From the NCBI RefSeq assembly GCF_021390495.1, contig NZ_JAJEJP010000001.1, positions 2,604,001 through 2,668,000 on the forward strand: a stretch of DNA of 64,000 nt, given 5' to 3'. The DNA comes from Paraburkholderia sp. ZP32-5. GTDB taxonomy: Bacteria > Pseudomonadota > Gammaproteobacteria > Burkholderiales > Burkholderiaceae. A program made the translations under genes and the position numbers. The notes under the pieces were generated by a model. That model made no database searches, was not told the origin of the DNA, and saw only the letters and a list, made by a program, of their open reading frames with translations. Below are positions 1 to 9,315 of the stretch, piece after piece (position 1 is the first letter of the stretch; every line of letters begins with the position of its first letter).

Positions 1-335
1 TCGCCGATCGCCACCGCCTCATCGCCCCACAACACCTGCAGGTCGACATCGGCTTCGTCAGCGCCCACCGCGCGCGCGGTGCCCCAGCTCATATACAACG
101 GAATCGACCACTTGCGCGCCAGCGTCAGTGCGCTGCCGATGTGGTCGCCATGTTCATGCGTGATCAGAATCGCGTCGAGGCCCTCGACACTCGCGCCCAG
201 CCGCGCCAGACGCCGCTCGACTTCGCGCGCGGAAAAACCGCAATCGAGCAGCACCCGCGTCGTGGTCGCACCGCTGTTCGCCTCCACCAGCAGCGCGTTA
301 CCTTCACTACCGCTGCCAAGGCTCGCGAAGCGCAC
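1..335 (-). CDS. MBL-fold metallo-hydrolase (WalJ/YycJ-like), 3' end cut by window
   Basis: Only the N-terminal ~111 residues lie in the window; the gene runs off the left edge. The visible part starts with a beta-strand and a glycine-rich LGSGSEGN turn, then has THEHGDH at about residues 59-65, the HxHxDH metal-binding signature of the metallo-beta-lactamase fold. This arrangement matches the single-domain WalJ/YycJ/PhnP-like hydrolases, which bind two metals and cleave phosphoesters; the substrate cannot be read from the sequence. The start is taken as GTG at 335-333, because the bamC stop codon (347-345) lies in the same frame just upstream and no ATG is available. It follows bamC by 9 nt, so the two are probably co-transcribed with dapA. 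Confidence 0.85.
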   Translation of the reverse strand, partial: MRFASLGSGSEGNALLVEANSGATTTRVLLDCGFSAREVERRLARLGASVEGLDAILITHEHGDHIGSALTLARKWSIPLYMSWGTARAVGADEADVDLQVLWGDEAVAIG

Positions 336-344
336 GGCCTTGTC

Positions 345-1484
345 TTAATTCAGTTGAGCATGCAGCAGCGACACGATGCGCTGCGCGTCCGACGACGTAT
401 CGATCTGTCCATTCGCGTCCAGCACCGCGACCTGCGTGGTGGAATCACCCTTTGCGCGCACATTGACAAGGAATTCCTGACCCGGTTTGCGTGCCGAATT
501 ACCGCTATAGAACAGCTTGCCGAACAGCCCCTCTTTCTTCAGCTCCTGCATCGAATCCGCGTAGCGCACGTAGTAGATGCCTTTCTCGCGATCACGATTG
601 TCGACGGTGAAGTTGGTGCGGTCGAGCGCGAGGCCCACGCGCAACCACGCGCGATCGAACGATTCCTGCAGATCAAGCGTCGACGCGCCTGCGTTCTGCT
701 CGATCGTGGCAGGCACGGCGGCCGGGTGTGCGTCGGTCAGCAGCTGCTTCGACTGCGCTTCGGTCAAGCCGAACTTCTCCATCAGCTTCGCCAGGAACAT
801 CGCTTCGAGCGCGGGATCGCGCGGCCGCTCTTCCCAGCGCGACGACGTCTTGTCCTGGCCCGTCATTACTTCTTCCATCGCGCTATGCGTGATCGAGATG
901 TCTGTGGTGCCGCCCGCCCCGCGCGACACGAGCGTGCGGAAGCTGTCGCGCGTGCCCGACGAATAGGCAAAGTCGATCAGCTTGCCCACCGAGCGGCGGA
1001 ACCAGTCGTCCGGAATGTTCGCGCGGTTTTCAGCCCAGTCGGTCGTCATGATGCCGGTGGCCGGCGCATCGGTCTTCAGCACGAAGCCGTTTTCCTGCCA
1101 GAACTCCTGCAACTGCGGCCACAGTTGCTCCGGCGAGCGGCCGTCGACCACCAGCCAACGCCGGTCGCCGTCGCGCTCGATATGCATGCCGAGCGGGTCC
1201 TGCCCGGTCGGCTGACCTTCGATCGCATTGCCAGCCGCGGTGACGGTACGCGTCGTCGCGCCGCCAAGCGCCAGATTGGCGGGCGGTGCTACGTAGCGCT
1301 GGTCGGTCGGCGTGGTACTCAGATCGCTCGGCACGGCAAGCGGCGGTGCGCTCGCCGTGGTTTTGTAGTCGACGCGGTCGGAAGCGAACCAGTCGTTCAG
1401 CGTGTCACAGCCGGCGAGCGTCGTCATGGCAAGCGCCAACGCCGCCATGCGGGTTGCGTGGAGGGAAAGTGCGGAACGTTTCAT
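345..1484 (-). CDS. bamC: BamC outer-membrane assembly lipoprotein (NlpB/DapX)
   Basis: A 379-residue lipoprotein of the BAM complex, which inserts beta-barrel proteins into the outer membrane. The N-terminus has a basic start, a hydrophobic segment and a lipobox TLAGC, putting the lipidated cysteine at residue 26. A flexible region with the VDYK stretch follows; in the family this segment contacts BamD. Two helix-grip-like domains follow at about residues 90-200 and 260-379. It lies 129 bp downstream of dapA on the same strand; dapA-nlpB adjacency is a known arrangement in proteobacteria and gave the gene its older name dapX. Start ATG at 1484 gives a proper signal peptide. Identification rests on the lipobox, domain pattern and neighbourhood. 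Confidence 0.9.
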   Translation of the reverse strand: MKRSALSLHATRMAALALAMTTLAGCDTLNDWFASDRVDYKTTASAPPLAVPSDLSTTPTDQRYVAPPANLALGGATTRTVTAAGNAIEGQPTGQDPLGMHIERDGDRRWLVVDGRSPEQLWPQLQEFWQENGFVLKTDAPATGIMTTDWAENRANIPDDWFRRSVGKLIDFAYSSGTRDSFRTLVSRGAGGTTDISITHSAMEEVMTGQDKTSSRWEERPRDPALEAMFLAKLMEKFGLTEAQSKQLLTDAHPAAVPATIEQNAGASTLDLQESFDRAWLRVGLALDRTNFTVDNRDREKGIYYVRYADSMQELKKEGLFGKLFYSGNSARKPGQEFLVNVRAKGDSTTQVAVLDANGQIDTSSDAQRIVSLLHAQLN

Positions 1485-1613
1485 GAGGGCCTTCGTGATG
1501 CTGGAACGCGATGCCTGGTTCTTTCTACCGGGAACGTGGGCTGAAGCGACGTCGGTTAAGGAAATGCCGGAGGCGGTCTTGTACGGGCGCTGGCGGCCGG
1601 GCGGTCGCGCCGT

Positions 1614-2519
<906 letters not shown>

Positions 2520-2562
2520 GAAACGCCATGAATTTGATCAGGTAAACCGCGATTGTAGCGGA

Positions 2563-3159
2563 TTAGCCGGCCAACTCGTAACAAGGCGGAGGTGCCGCCT
2601 TTGCGGGGTCGTTCGTGTGCGCTGCCTGCCGGACCGCGCAGATCCGCTGAACGTATGCCGGACGCGGCTGCGCGAGAAATCCATCCTGAAATGCGACCAC
2701 CCGGAGCTGGCCTCGGACCGCCTCAATAAGCTCCCCGGGGGCGAGCAAAAACGCCGGATTGGAAGGCTTGCCGACGCTTTCATTGCCTTGCGCGAAGGTC
2801 TCGTAAATCAGTACGCCGCCGGGCGCGAGCATACGCAACAGATGCGGAAAAAGCGGCCGATGCAGATAGTTCGTCACGACAACAGCGGCGAACGCCGCAC
2901 CCGCGGGCAGTGGCCACGGCGCGCCTTCGAGGTCGGCGACGACCGGCGTAACAAGCGGCGCATCGCGCAGCATGTCGAGCGCGGCCGCGTCGCGATCGAG
3001 CGCGGTCACCGGATGCCCGCGCGACGCGAAAAATCGCGCGTGCCGCCCCGCTCCCGACGCGACATCGAGCACCGCGCCGCCCGGCGTGACCAGATGCGCC
3101 CAATCGCGCACCCAGCGCGACGGCTCACCGAGACCATGCACAGCAGCGGGTGCGTTCAT
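2563..3159 (-). CDS. Class I SAM-dependent methyltransferase (TehB-like)
   Basis: A 198-residue Rossmann-fold methyltransferase. Motif I is seen as VLDVASGAGRHA at about residues 30-41 (SAM-binding glycine loop), an acidic residue ends strand 2 (ALDRD, near 54), and a hydrophobic strand-4 segment AVVVTNYLHRP lies near 93. The form resembles the small TehB/UbiE-like enzymes, but there is no motif that fixes the substrate, so function is left open. It lies between trpS (72 bp upstream) and dapA on the same strand. The C-terminal tail is rich in Ala and Pro and is probably disordered. Confidence 0.82.
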   Translation of the reverse strand: MNAPAAVHGLGEPSRWVRDWAHLVTPGGAVLDVASGAGRHARFFASRGHPVTALDRDAAALDMLRDAPLVTPVVADLEGAPWPLPAGAAFAAVVVTNYLHRPLFPHLLRMLAPGGVLIYETFAQGNESVGKPSNPAFLLAPGELIEAVRGQLRVVAFQDGFLAQPRPAYVQRICAVRQAAHTNDPAKAAPPPCYELAG

Positions 3160-3231
3160 CGAAGGAATCCGTTCATCTGGTCGCGCTCACTCGCGCTCAC
3201 TCGATTACGCTCAGCCATGCGATACGCCGGC

Positions 3232-4434
3232 TCAGTTGTACGACAGGCCCATCGCCTCGCGAACATCGCGCATCGTCTCGGTCGCGAAACGGCGTGCCTT
3301 GTCGCAGCCGTCGGCGACGATCGCGCGCAACAGCGACGGATCGTCCATGTACTTCTGCGCGCGCTCGAGCATCGGCTGCTGCTCGCGCAGAATGCCTTCG
3401 ATCACCGGCTGCTTGCACTCGAGACAGCCAATACCAGCCGAGCGGCAGCCCTTCTGCACCCACTCGTGCGTGGCTTCGTCGGTATAGACCTGATGCAACT
3501 GCCACACCGGGCACTTGTCCGGATCACCCGGATCGGTGCGGCGCACGCGGGCCGGATCGGTCGGCATCGTGCGAACCTTCTTCGTGATCGTTTCCGCGTC
3601 TTCACGCAGGCCGATCGTGTTGCCATACGACTTCGACATCTTCTGACCGTCGAGGCCCGGCATGCGCGACGCTTCGGTCAGCATCGCCTGCGGCTCGACG
3701 AGAATGATCTTGCGCGAGCCTTCGAGGTAGCCGAACAGGCGCTCGCGATCGCTCATCGACAGGCTCTGCGACTCCTGCAGCATCGCCCGCGCCTGTTCGA
3801 GCGCTTCGTCGTCGCCTTCCTGCTGATACGCGTTGCGCAGCTCGTGATAAAGCTTCGAGCGCTTGCCGCCGAGCTTCTTCGCGGCTTCGTTGGCCTTCTC
3901 CTCGAAGCCCGGCTCGCGGCCATACAGATAGTTGAAGCGGCGCGCGATTTCACGCGTCATTTCGACGTGCGGCACCTGATCTTCGCCGACCGGCACGAGC
4001 GAGCCGCGATAAAGCAGAATGTCCGCCGCCATCAGCACCGGGTAGCCGAGGAAGCCGTAGGTGGACAGGTCCTTGTCCTTGAGCTTTTCCATCTGCTCCT
4101 TGTAGGTCGGCACACGTTCGAGCCAACCCAGCGGCGTGCTCATGCCGAGCAGCAGCGCGAGTTCCGCATGCTCGGGCACCTTGCTCTGGATGAACAGCGT
4201 TGCCTGGGCCGGATCGATGCCGGAAGCGAGCCAGTCGATCAGCACGTCCCACACGTTCTTTTCGATCACTTCGGGCGTTTCGTAGTGCGTGGTCAGCGCG
4301 TGCCAGTCGACCACGCAGAAGAAACACGGGTACTCGGACTGCAGCCGCACCCAGTTTTTCAGCACGCCGTGATAGTGGCCGAGGTGCAGCGACCCGGTGG
4401 GCCGCATGCCGGAGAAGATACGGTCTGGGAACAT
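3232..4434 (-). CDS. trpS: Tryptophanyl-tRNA synthetase
   Basis: Charges tRNA-Trp with tryptophan in the cytoplasm. The class I signatures are visible: the HIGH-type motif as HLGH at residues 17-20 and the KMSKS loop as QKMSKSYGN near residue 220. The C-terminal helical anticodon-binding half follows. At 400 residues it is longer than the E. coli enzyme (334), with an added ~50-residue helical insertion (EKANEAAKKLGGKR region), a form common in Burkholderiales. ATG at 4434 was chosen because the longer reading frame begins with TTG and would overlap the upstream protease gene; from 4434 the gap to that gene is 7 nt, indicating co-transcription. Confidence 0.96.
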   Translation of the reverse strand: MFPDRIFSGMRPTGSLHLGHYHGVLKNWVRLQSEYPCFFCVVDWHALTTHYETPEVIEKNVWDVLIDWLASGIDPAQATLFIQSKVPEHAELALLLGMSTPLGWLERVPTYKEQMEKLKDKDLSTYGFLGYPVLMAADILLYRGSLVPVGEDQVPHVEMTREIARRFNYLYGREPGFEEKANEAAKKLGGKRSKLYHELRNAYQQEGDDEALEQARAMLQESQSLSMSDRERLFGYLEGSRKIILVEPQAMLTEASRMPGLDGQKMSKSYGNTIGLREDAETITKKVRTMPTDPARVRRTDPGDPDKCPVWQLHQVYTDEATHEWVQKGCRSAGIGCLECKQPVIEGILREQQPMLERAQKYMDDPSLLRAIVADGCDKARRFATETMRDVREAMGLSYN

Positions 4435-4441
4435 AGTTGTA

Positions 4442-5104
4442 TTAGAAAAGCGAAACAAGTGGAGTCAGAACTGCGGTGAGCGCGCTATAGCCGAACGTGA
4501 CGAGCGGATTGAGCCAGTACCGCGTGAGCGTGCCCGTCATGACCAGCGCCATCACGATGAAAAAGCCGTACGGTTCGAGCCGCGCCAGCGTCATCGCCTG
4601 CCGTGGCGGCAGCAGCGCCATCAGCACGCGACCGCCGTCGAGCGGCGGCAGCGGGAAAAGGTTCAGCACGCCGAGCACGAGGTTCACGCCGATGCCGGCG
4701 CCCGCCATGCGCGTGAAAAACGGTTCATCGACATTGAGTACCGCGAGCGCGATGCCGAACACGCCCCAGATCAGCGCCTGGATGAAATTGCACAACGGAC
4801 CGGCCGCCGCGACCCACAGGCTGCCCCAACGCGGGTTGCGCAGATTACCGAACGCGACCGGCACCGGCTTCGCATAGCCGAACATGAAGGCACCGCTCGT
4901 CGCGAAATAGAGCAGCAGTGGAATCGCGATCGTGCCGAGCGGATCGATATGCCGCATCGGATTGATCGACACGCGGCCGAGCACGTAGGCGGTGTTGTCG
5001 CCGAGCCAGCGCGCGACGTAACCGTGCGCGGCCTCGTGCAGCGTGATCGCGAAGATCACCGGCAGTGCGTACACCGCAATGGTCTGTATCAGGGAAGAAT
5101 CCAT
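4442..5104 (-). CDS. Site-2 protease family (M50) membrane metalloprotease
   Basis: A 220-residue integral membrane protein of peptidase family M50. The zinc ligands are HEAAH at residues 23-27 in the first membrane segment and the LDGG motif (Asp 156) in NLFPLPPLDGGRV. About five to six hydrophobic segments are visible. It is the minimal Rv2869c/SpoIVFB-like form without PDZ domain, so it is not RseP. Such proteins cleave substrates inside the membrane, but the target here is unknown. It lies 56 bp downstream of the YciO-type gene and 7 nt upstream of trpS in one minus-strand series, an arrangement that recurs in betaproteobacteria. Confidence 0.9.
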   Translation of the reverse strand: MDSSLIQTIAVYALPVIFAITLHEAAHGYVARWLGDNTAYVLGRVSINPMRHIDPLGTIAIPLLLYFATSGAFMFGYAKPVPVAFGNLRNPRWGSLWVAAAGPLCNFIQALIWGVFGIALAVLNVDEPFFTRMAGAGIGVNLVLGVLNLFPLPPLDGGRVLMALLPPRQAMTLARLEPYGFFIVMALVMTGTLTRYWLNPLVTFGYSALTAVLTPLVSLF

Positions 5105-5160
5105 AACTCGCTATTGTAACAACGCGGTTGCACGCCTCTGTCCGGTTTTGCTCGCGCCGC

Positions 5161-5796
5161 TCAGGCCGCCTCGGTGAGGCCGAATGGTGCGAGCGAGCCG
5201 CGCCCTGCCCGCACCAGCACCGGCTCGGCGCCGCTCAGATCGATCACGGTGGACGGCTCGCACACACACGCGCCGCCGTCGATCACCAGATCGAGCTGCT
5301 TTTCGAGCCGCGCGCGGATCTCTTCGGGGTCGTTCAACGGCTCGGTTTCGCCGGGCATGATCAGCGTCGAGCCGAGCAGCGGCTGCCCAAGTTCCTCGAG
5401 AATCGCCAGCGTGATCGCATGATCCGGTACGCGCAGGCCGATCGTCTTGCGCGATGGATGCGACACACGCCGCGGTACCTCTTTGGTTGCCTGTAGCACG
5501 AACACGTACGGGCCCGGGGTCACCGATTTAATCAGCCGGTACTGCCGGTTGTCCACCATCGCGAAATTGGAGAGCTCCGACAGATCGCGCACCAGCAGCG
5601 ACAACAGCTGCTTCTCGTCGAGCCCGCGAATGCGCCGCAGACGCTCGACCGCGTCCTTGTCGTCGAGATGGCAGGCAACCGCATAGGTCGAGTCGGTCGG
5701 CAACGCGACCACGCCGCCGTCGTTGATGATCTGCACGGCCTGCTTGACCAGACGCGGCTGCGGATTGTCGGGATGAATCCGGAAGTATTGGGACAT
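5161..5796 (-). CDS. YciO/Sua5/YrdC-family threonylcarbamoyl-AMP synthase-like protein
   Basis: A 211-residue protein of the YrdC/Sua5 fold. The N-terminal sequence ALPTDSTYAVAC (about 32-43) is the nucleotide-binding strand-turn of the family, followed by the RIRG...LLSLLV segment, GPYVFVLQAT, GLRVPDH and the late STVIDL motif. Sua5/TsaC members make threonylcarbamoyl-AMP for t6A tRNA modification. This sequence looks closer to the YciO subgroup, whose cellular role is less certain, because the usual KxR...SxN lysine-arginine pattern of TsaC is changed. It is between the PHP gene (233 bp upstream) and the M50 protease gene. The fold is certain, the exact function less so. Confidence 0.87.
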   Translation of the reverse strand: MSQYFRIHPDNPQPRLVKQAVQIINDGGVVALPTDSTYAVACHLDDKDAVERLRRIRGLDEKQLLSLLVRDLSELSNFAMVDNRQYRLIKSVTPGPYVFVLQATKEVPRRVSHPSRKTIGLRVPDHAITLAILEELGQPLLGSTLIMPGETEPLNDPEEIRARLEKQLDLVIDGGACVCEPSTVIDLSGAEPVLVRAGRGSLAPFGLTEAA

Positions 5797-6029
5797 GGTG
5801 ACTCACGGTAACCGCGGGTGACCCACGGCGGATAGGCCGCGGCAACTGAAGCGCGTGTGAAGCGGGCTGGCACAGCGGACGAGCCGCGCCGCATGGACCG
5901 GGCGCAATGGCCAGTCGGCGCCGCAAGCATCGCCGGGAGCGAGGTGCAGTGCGGCGGCGGACGCGCTCACGCGCGCATCGCATCCGGCCGACCCGCGCGC
6001 TCGACGTGCCGTCATGGCACGGCGCGCGG

Positions 6030-6872
6030 TCACAGCCAGCGTTCCCAGACAGGCTTGAGATCGGCAGGCAGCGGCGGCAGCGCGCCGAGTTCGATGCGGC
6101 CTTCGCCGGGAGCGTGGAAATCGGAGCCGCGCGAGGCTTCGAAGCCGAAACGGCGCGCCACGTCGGCGTATTCGCGGTACTGGTCGGGCGTATGGCTGCC
6201 TGTCACGACTTCGATCGCCTTGCCGCCGAGATCGATGAATTCGCCGAAAAACGCGTCGAATTCGAGCGGCGAATAGGCATAGCGGCCCGGATGCGCGACG
6301 ATCGCCTCGCCGCCCGCCGCCTGGATCCAGCCAAGTGCGTCGGCGAGTTTGGCCCAGCGGTGTGCGATATAGGCCGGCTTGCCATCGCCGAGATAGCGGT
6401 CGAAGACTTCCTGGGTGGTACCGCAGTGACCGCACTCGACCATGAAACGCGCGAAATGCGTACGCGACATCATGTCGGGATTCGATACGTACTTGAGCGC
6501 GCCTTCATACGCGTCCGGAATGCCGAGCGAGTCCAGTTGCTCGCCGATCGCCTCGGCGCGTGCGGCGCGGCCGTCGCGGGTGCGTGCGAGACCGTCGATG
6601 AGAATCTGGCTGGTCGGATCGATGCCAAGCCCGACGATGTGCACGGTGCGTGCCGCCCACGTGACTGAAATCTCGACGCCGCTCAGATATCTCATGCCGA
6701 GCGCCTCGGCGGTCGTGCGCGCCTCGTGCTGGCCGCCTACTTCGTCGTGATCGGTGAGCGCCCACAACGTCACGCCGTTCGCGTGCGCGCGGCGCGCAAC
6801 GTCGGCCGGCGCGAACTGGCCGTCGGAAACGGTGGAGTGACAGTGGAGATCGGCGTTCATCGCGGCTTTCAT
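6030..6872 (-). CDS. PHP-domain phosphoesterase (RNase AM / YciV-type 3',5'-nucleotide bisphosphate phosphatase)
   Basis: About 280 residues forming one PHP domain. Metal-binding motifs are complete: DLHCHSTVSDG at the N-terminus, TDHDEVGG near residue 50, a GVEIS glutamate strand, AHPGRY in the middle and RGSDFH near the C-terminus. This pattern is that of YciV/TrpH, which in E. coli removes the 5' phosphate from pAp-type nucleotides and trims small RNAs and rRNA 5' ends. The open frame extends further upstream, but ATG 6872 (with an alternative at 6860) puts the first histidine motif at the usual distance from the start; 6872 has a CAGG sequence about 7 nt ahead. It heads the minus-strand series leading to trpS. 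Confidence 0.9.
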   Translation of the reverse strand: MKAAMNADLHCHSTVSDGQFAPADVARRAHANGVTLWALTDHDEVGGQHEARTTAEALGMRYLSGVEISVTWAARTVHIVGLGIDPTSQILIDGLARTRDGRAARAEAIGEQLDSLGIPDAYEGALKYVSNPDMMSRTHFARFMVECGHCGTTQEVFDRYLGDGKPAYIAHRWAKLADALGWIQAAGGEAIVAHPGRYAYSPLEFDAFFGEFIDLGGKAIEVVTGSHTPDQYREYADVARRFGFEASRGSDFHAPGEGRIELGALPPLPADLKPVWERWL

Positions 6873-7015
6873 CGTGGGCCTGAAAAGGTTCTTCAACCAT
6901 TTTACTGCAACGCAGTAAGTGCCCGCAGAGCTATCTCGCAGTGCCGGCTGGCCGCTCCGCGCCACGCGAATTCAGGGACGGACGGCTGCCGCCCCACTAC
7001 CGTTTCGGACCCGCG

Positions 7016-7900
7016 TCAGGCGCAGAAGCCGTCGATCAGCGCGGCGATCCGCTCCGGCTGGTCGTGATGCACCATGTGCCCCGCGCCATCGATGATCTCC
7101 TCGCGCCAGTCCGCAAACGCCTGAAAACGCGCCTTGAATTCGTCGAGCGGGATGTCGCCTGCAATCTGCGCGAGCGTCGGAGAACCGGCCGCCTCGACGT
7201 GCAGCACCTTCGCAGTCACCTTACGCCATGCGGCCATCACTTCGTCGAGCCGGTACAGCATCGGGCCGCGCACCTTGTGCGCGGGATCGGCGAGCAGCAT
7301 CAAGCGCCCCTCCCCGTCCGGCTTCGACCAGTGCTGCGCAAGGAATTGCGCTCGCTGTGGATCGAGCCGCGGGTTGGTCTTGATCAGGCGCGCGGCGACG
7401 TCGTCGAGCGAACCGTAGCGTTTGAGCTGCGGCGGATCGCGCAACTCGTCGAGCCAGTTGAGCAGCCGTTTCGGCGACTGCGCCGGATGCGACGGCGCGA
7501 GCCCGAAACCCTCGAGATCGACGACGCGCCGCACGCGCTGCGGCCGCACGCCCGCATACAGGCACACGACGTTCGCGCCCATGCTGTGGCCGACGAGGTT
7601 GACTTCGCCGGTCGGCGCATAGTGATCGAGCAGCGCGTCGAGGTCGCCGAGATAGTCATGGATCCAGTAACTGCCGCCGCCGCGCCCGGCGACCGGCCAG
7701 TCGGACAGACCGAAACCGCGCATATCCGGCGCGATGACCTGCCAGCCGTCGCCGAGCGCATCGACGACGAACTGGAACGACGCCCCGACATCCATCCAGC
7801 CGTGCAGCATGAACAGCATCGGTGCGTCGGCACGCCCCCAACGCCGCACATGCAGACGGACGCCATGCGCGGCGATGAACTCAGAGCGGGAAATATTCAT
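7016..7900 (-). CDS. Alpha/beta hydrolase
   Basis: A 294-residue alpha/beta-hydrolase-fold protein. The oxyanion region is FMLHGWMDVGASF (about 30-42), the nucleophile elbow is GHSMGA near residue 102, and the C-terminal GHMVHHDQPE segment carries the catalytic histidine. The aspartate of the triad is expected in between. A cap domain of about 90 residues lies after the nucleophile strand. The family covers esterases, lipases, epoxide hydrolases and dehalogenases; nothing here narrows the substrate. ATG 7900 was preferred over an in-frame GTG at 7912. It faces away from no partner and lies alone between the PHP gene and the DUF455 gene. Confidence 0.88.
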   Translation of the reverse strand: MNISRSEFIAAHGVRLHVRRWGRADAPMLFMLHGWMDVGASFQFVVDALGDGWQVIAPDMRGFGLSDWPVAGRGGGSYWIHDYLGDLDALLDHYAPTGEVNLVGHSMGANVVCLYAGVRPQRVRRVVDLEGFGLAPSHPAQSPKRLLNWLDELRDPPQLKRYGSLDDVAARLIKTNPRLDPQRAQFLAQHWSKPDGEGRLMLLADPAHKVRGPMLYRLDEVMAAWRKVTAKVLHVEAAGSPTLAQIAGDIPLDEFKARFQAFADWREEIIDGAGHMVHHDQPERIAALIDGFCA

Positions 7901-7969
7901 GAAACGGCACACCGATAAAAAGAATGATCGTTCGATTATAGAGATAGCGAGACGACTGGTGGTAACGGA

Positions 7970-8884
7970 TCATCGAGCCGACGCTCGATCGTCGGCTTCA
8001 GGCGGGGTTGCTGGCTGTGCCTGTGCGTCGAGGCTGACGAGCGCGGCGAGTTCGGCGTCATCGAAGCCGGCTTCGCGACGCGCTTCGAAATTGAACGGAC
8101 CGCGCAGCTTCGGCGCGTGGTACTCGTCGGCGAGACGCAGATAGGTCTCGTGAGGATCGAAGCCGCCCGCTTCGCACAGATGACGGAACCAGCGGTTACC
8201 GATCAGCACATGGCCGATTTCATCGCGCAGGATCACGTCGAGAATCGCCGCCGAGGCCTGATCGCCCGCCTGCAACAAGCGCGCGCGAATCGGCGGCGAG
8301 GCGTCGAGACCGCGAGCTTCGAGCGTGCGCGGCACCAGCGCCATGCGCGCGAGCACATCGCCGCGGGTGCGCTCGCACATGTCCCACAGGCCGCCATGCG
8401 CCGGGAAATCGCCGTATCCATGGCCGTATTCGGCAAGACGCGCGGCGAGCAGCGTGTAATGGTAGGCCTCTTCGGCGGCGACCTTCAGCCAGTCGGTATA
8501 GAACGCGGCGGGCATGCCGGCGAAGCGCCAGACGGCGTCGAGCGCGAGATTGATCGCGTTGAACTCGATATGGGCGAGCGCATGCAGCAGCACTGCGCGG
8601 CCTTGCGGCGACTGCATGCTGCGTCGCCCGAGCAGGCGCGGCTCGACCAGTTCGGGCCGCTCGGGACGGCCCGGCAGGTCGGCGGGCTCAGCGAGTTCGA
8701 TGTCTGTCGACCAGACCGCGCGGCCTTCGAGCACATGCTGATACAGCGCGCGGGCCGAAGCCGCCTTCGTGGCCGGATTGCGTTCGCGCAATGCCGCGAG
8801 CGCGGCGCGGCGCGCGCAATAGGGTTCGTCGCGGGGAATCGATGCGGAGGAAGCGGAGGACACGGGCGATGCGGCAGACGTCAT
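7970..8884 (-). CDS. DUF455 ferritin-like protein
   Basis: A 304-residue helical protein of the DUF455 family, in the ferritin-like superfamily. Candidate di-iron ligands are visible in three helices: HALAHIE (H101, H105, E107), AAEEAYHY (E138, E139, H142) and LRDEIGHVL (E222, H225), the ExxH pattern of MiaE-like and rubrerythrin-like proteins. The function of the family is not established. ATG 8884 (MTSAAS...) was chosen because conserved sequence begins shortly after it. The frame stays open upstream to ATG 9196 through a (CTCGG)15 repeat coding for Ser-Arg-Ala-Glu-Pro units; that extension is low-complexity and probably not translated. It is divergent from the carbonic anhydrase gene. Confidence 0.85.
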   Translation of the reverse strand: MTSAASPVSSASSASIPRDEPYCARRAALAALRERNPATKAASARALYQHVLEGRAVWSTDIELAEPADLPGRPERPELVEPRLLGRRSMQSPQGRAVLLHALAHIEFNAINLALDAVWRFAGMPAAFYTDWLKVAAEEAYHYTLLAARLAEYGHGYGDFPAHGGLWDMCERTRGDVLARMALVPRTLEARGLDASPPIRARLLQAGDQASAAILDVILRDEIGHVLIGNRWFRHLCEAGGFDPHETYLRLADEYHAPKLRGPFNFEARREAGFDDAELAALVSLDAQAQPATPPEADDRASAR

Positions 8885-8965
8885 GACAAGCGGATTGGCA
8901 ACGGGGGCGGCGGAAGCAACGATGAAGTGACGGCGGGAAGCGCTGCGGCGGGCGCTGCCGGGCGG

Positions 8966-9040
8966 CTCGGCTCGGCTCGGCTCGGCTCGGCTCGGCTCGG
9001 CTCGGCTCGGCTCGGCTCGGCTCGGCTCGGCTCGGCTCGG
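8966..9040. repeat. Pentanucleotide tandem repeat (CTCGG)15
   Basis: Fifteen perfect uninterrupted copies of CTCGG, 75 bp in all, about 80 bp upstream of the chosen DUF455 start and 275 bp upstream of the carbonic anhydrase start. A five-base unit changes the reading frame whenever one copy is gained or lost, and changes promoter spacing by half a helical turn. Long perfect short repeats of this kind are typical of slipped-strand mutable loci. Whether it varies in this organism cannot be seen from one sequence. Confidence 0.97.
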
Positions 9041-9153
9041 CAGCAGCGTACTGCCCATCAGCGGCGCGCGGCCCCATGCGGACATCGGCCTCATCACAGG
9101 AAATCGAACGGAATCAAAACGAAATCGCCGAGCGTCCTTACGCGGCCGCGCCG

Positions 9154-9181
9154 GTGACCGAAACATACAACCGTTTACAAT
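9154..9181 (+). promoter_or_regulatory. Candidate sigma-70 promoter for the gamma carbonic anhydrase gene
   Basis: GTGACC and TACAAT with a 16-bp spacer, about 135 bp ahead of the GTG start. The -10 box differs from consensus at one base; the -35 box is a moderate match. It is the best promoter-like pair on this strand in the gap. Confidence 0.4.
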
Positions 9182-9315
9182 ACCCGATTCGACCATCCGG
9201 CGCGCCTTCGGACGTATCCATCACGCCAGCAGGACAGCGCGCACCGGCCCCACACCGCGTGAGTTCACCAACGCCACCACGCCGCGCCCATGGCGACCGA
9301 TCAACAGGAGACATT

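Larger units (their letters stand above)
8885..9315. other. Divergent intergenic region with repeat and candidate promoter
   Basis: The 431 bp between the DUF455 gene (minus) and the carbonic anhydrase gene (plus) hold the CTCGG array and, on the plus strand, a promoter-like pair. GTGACC at 9154-9159 and TACAAT at 9176-9181 are 16 bp apart and would give a leader of about 130 nt for the carbonic anhydrase. An AGGAG ribosome-binding site lies at 9306-9310. No convincing separate gene is visible; the open frames here are low-complexity. Confidence 0.6.

Noticed and set aside
8966..9040. The CTCGG array as a CRISPR or mobile-element remnant
   Set aside because: It has a five-base unit without spacers, and no cas gene or transposase is nearby.
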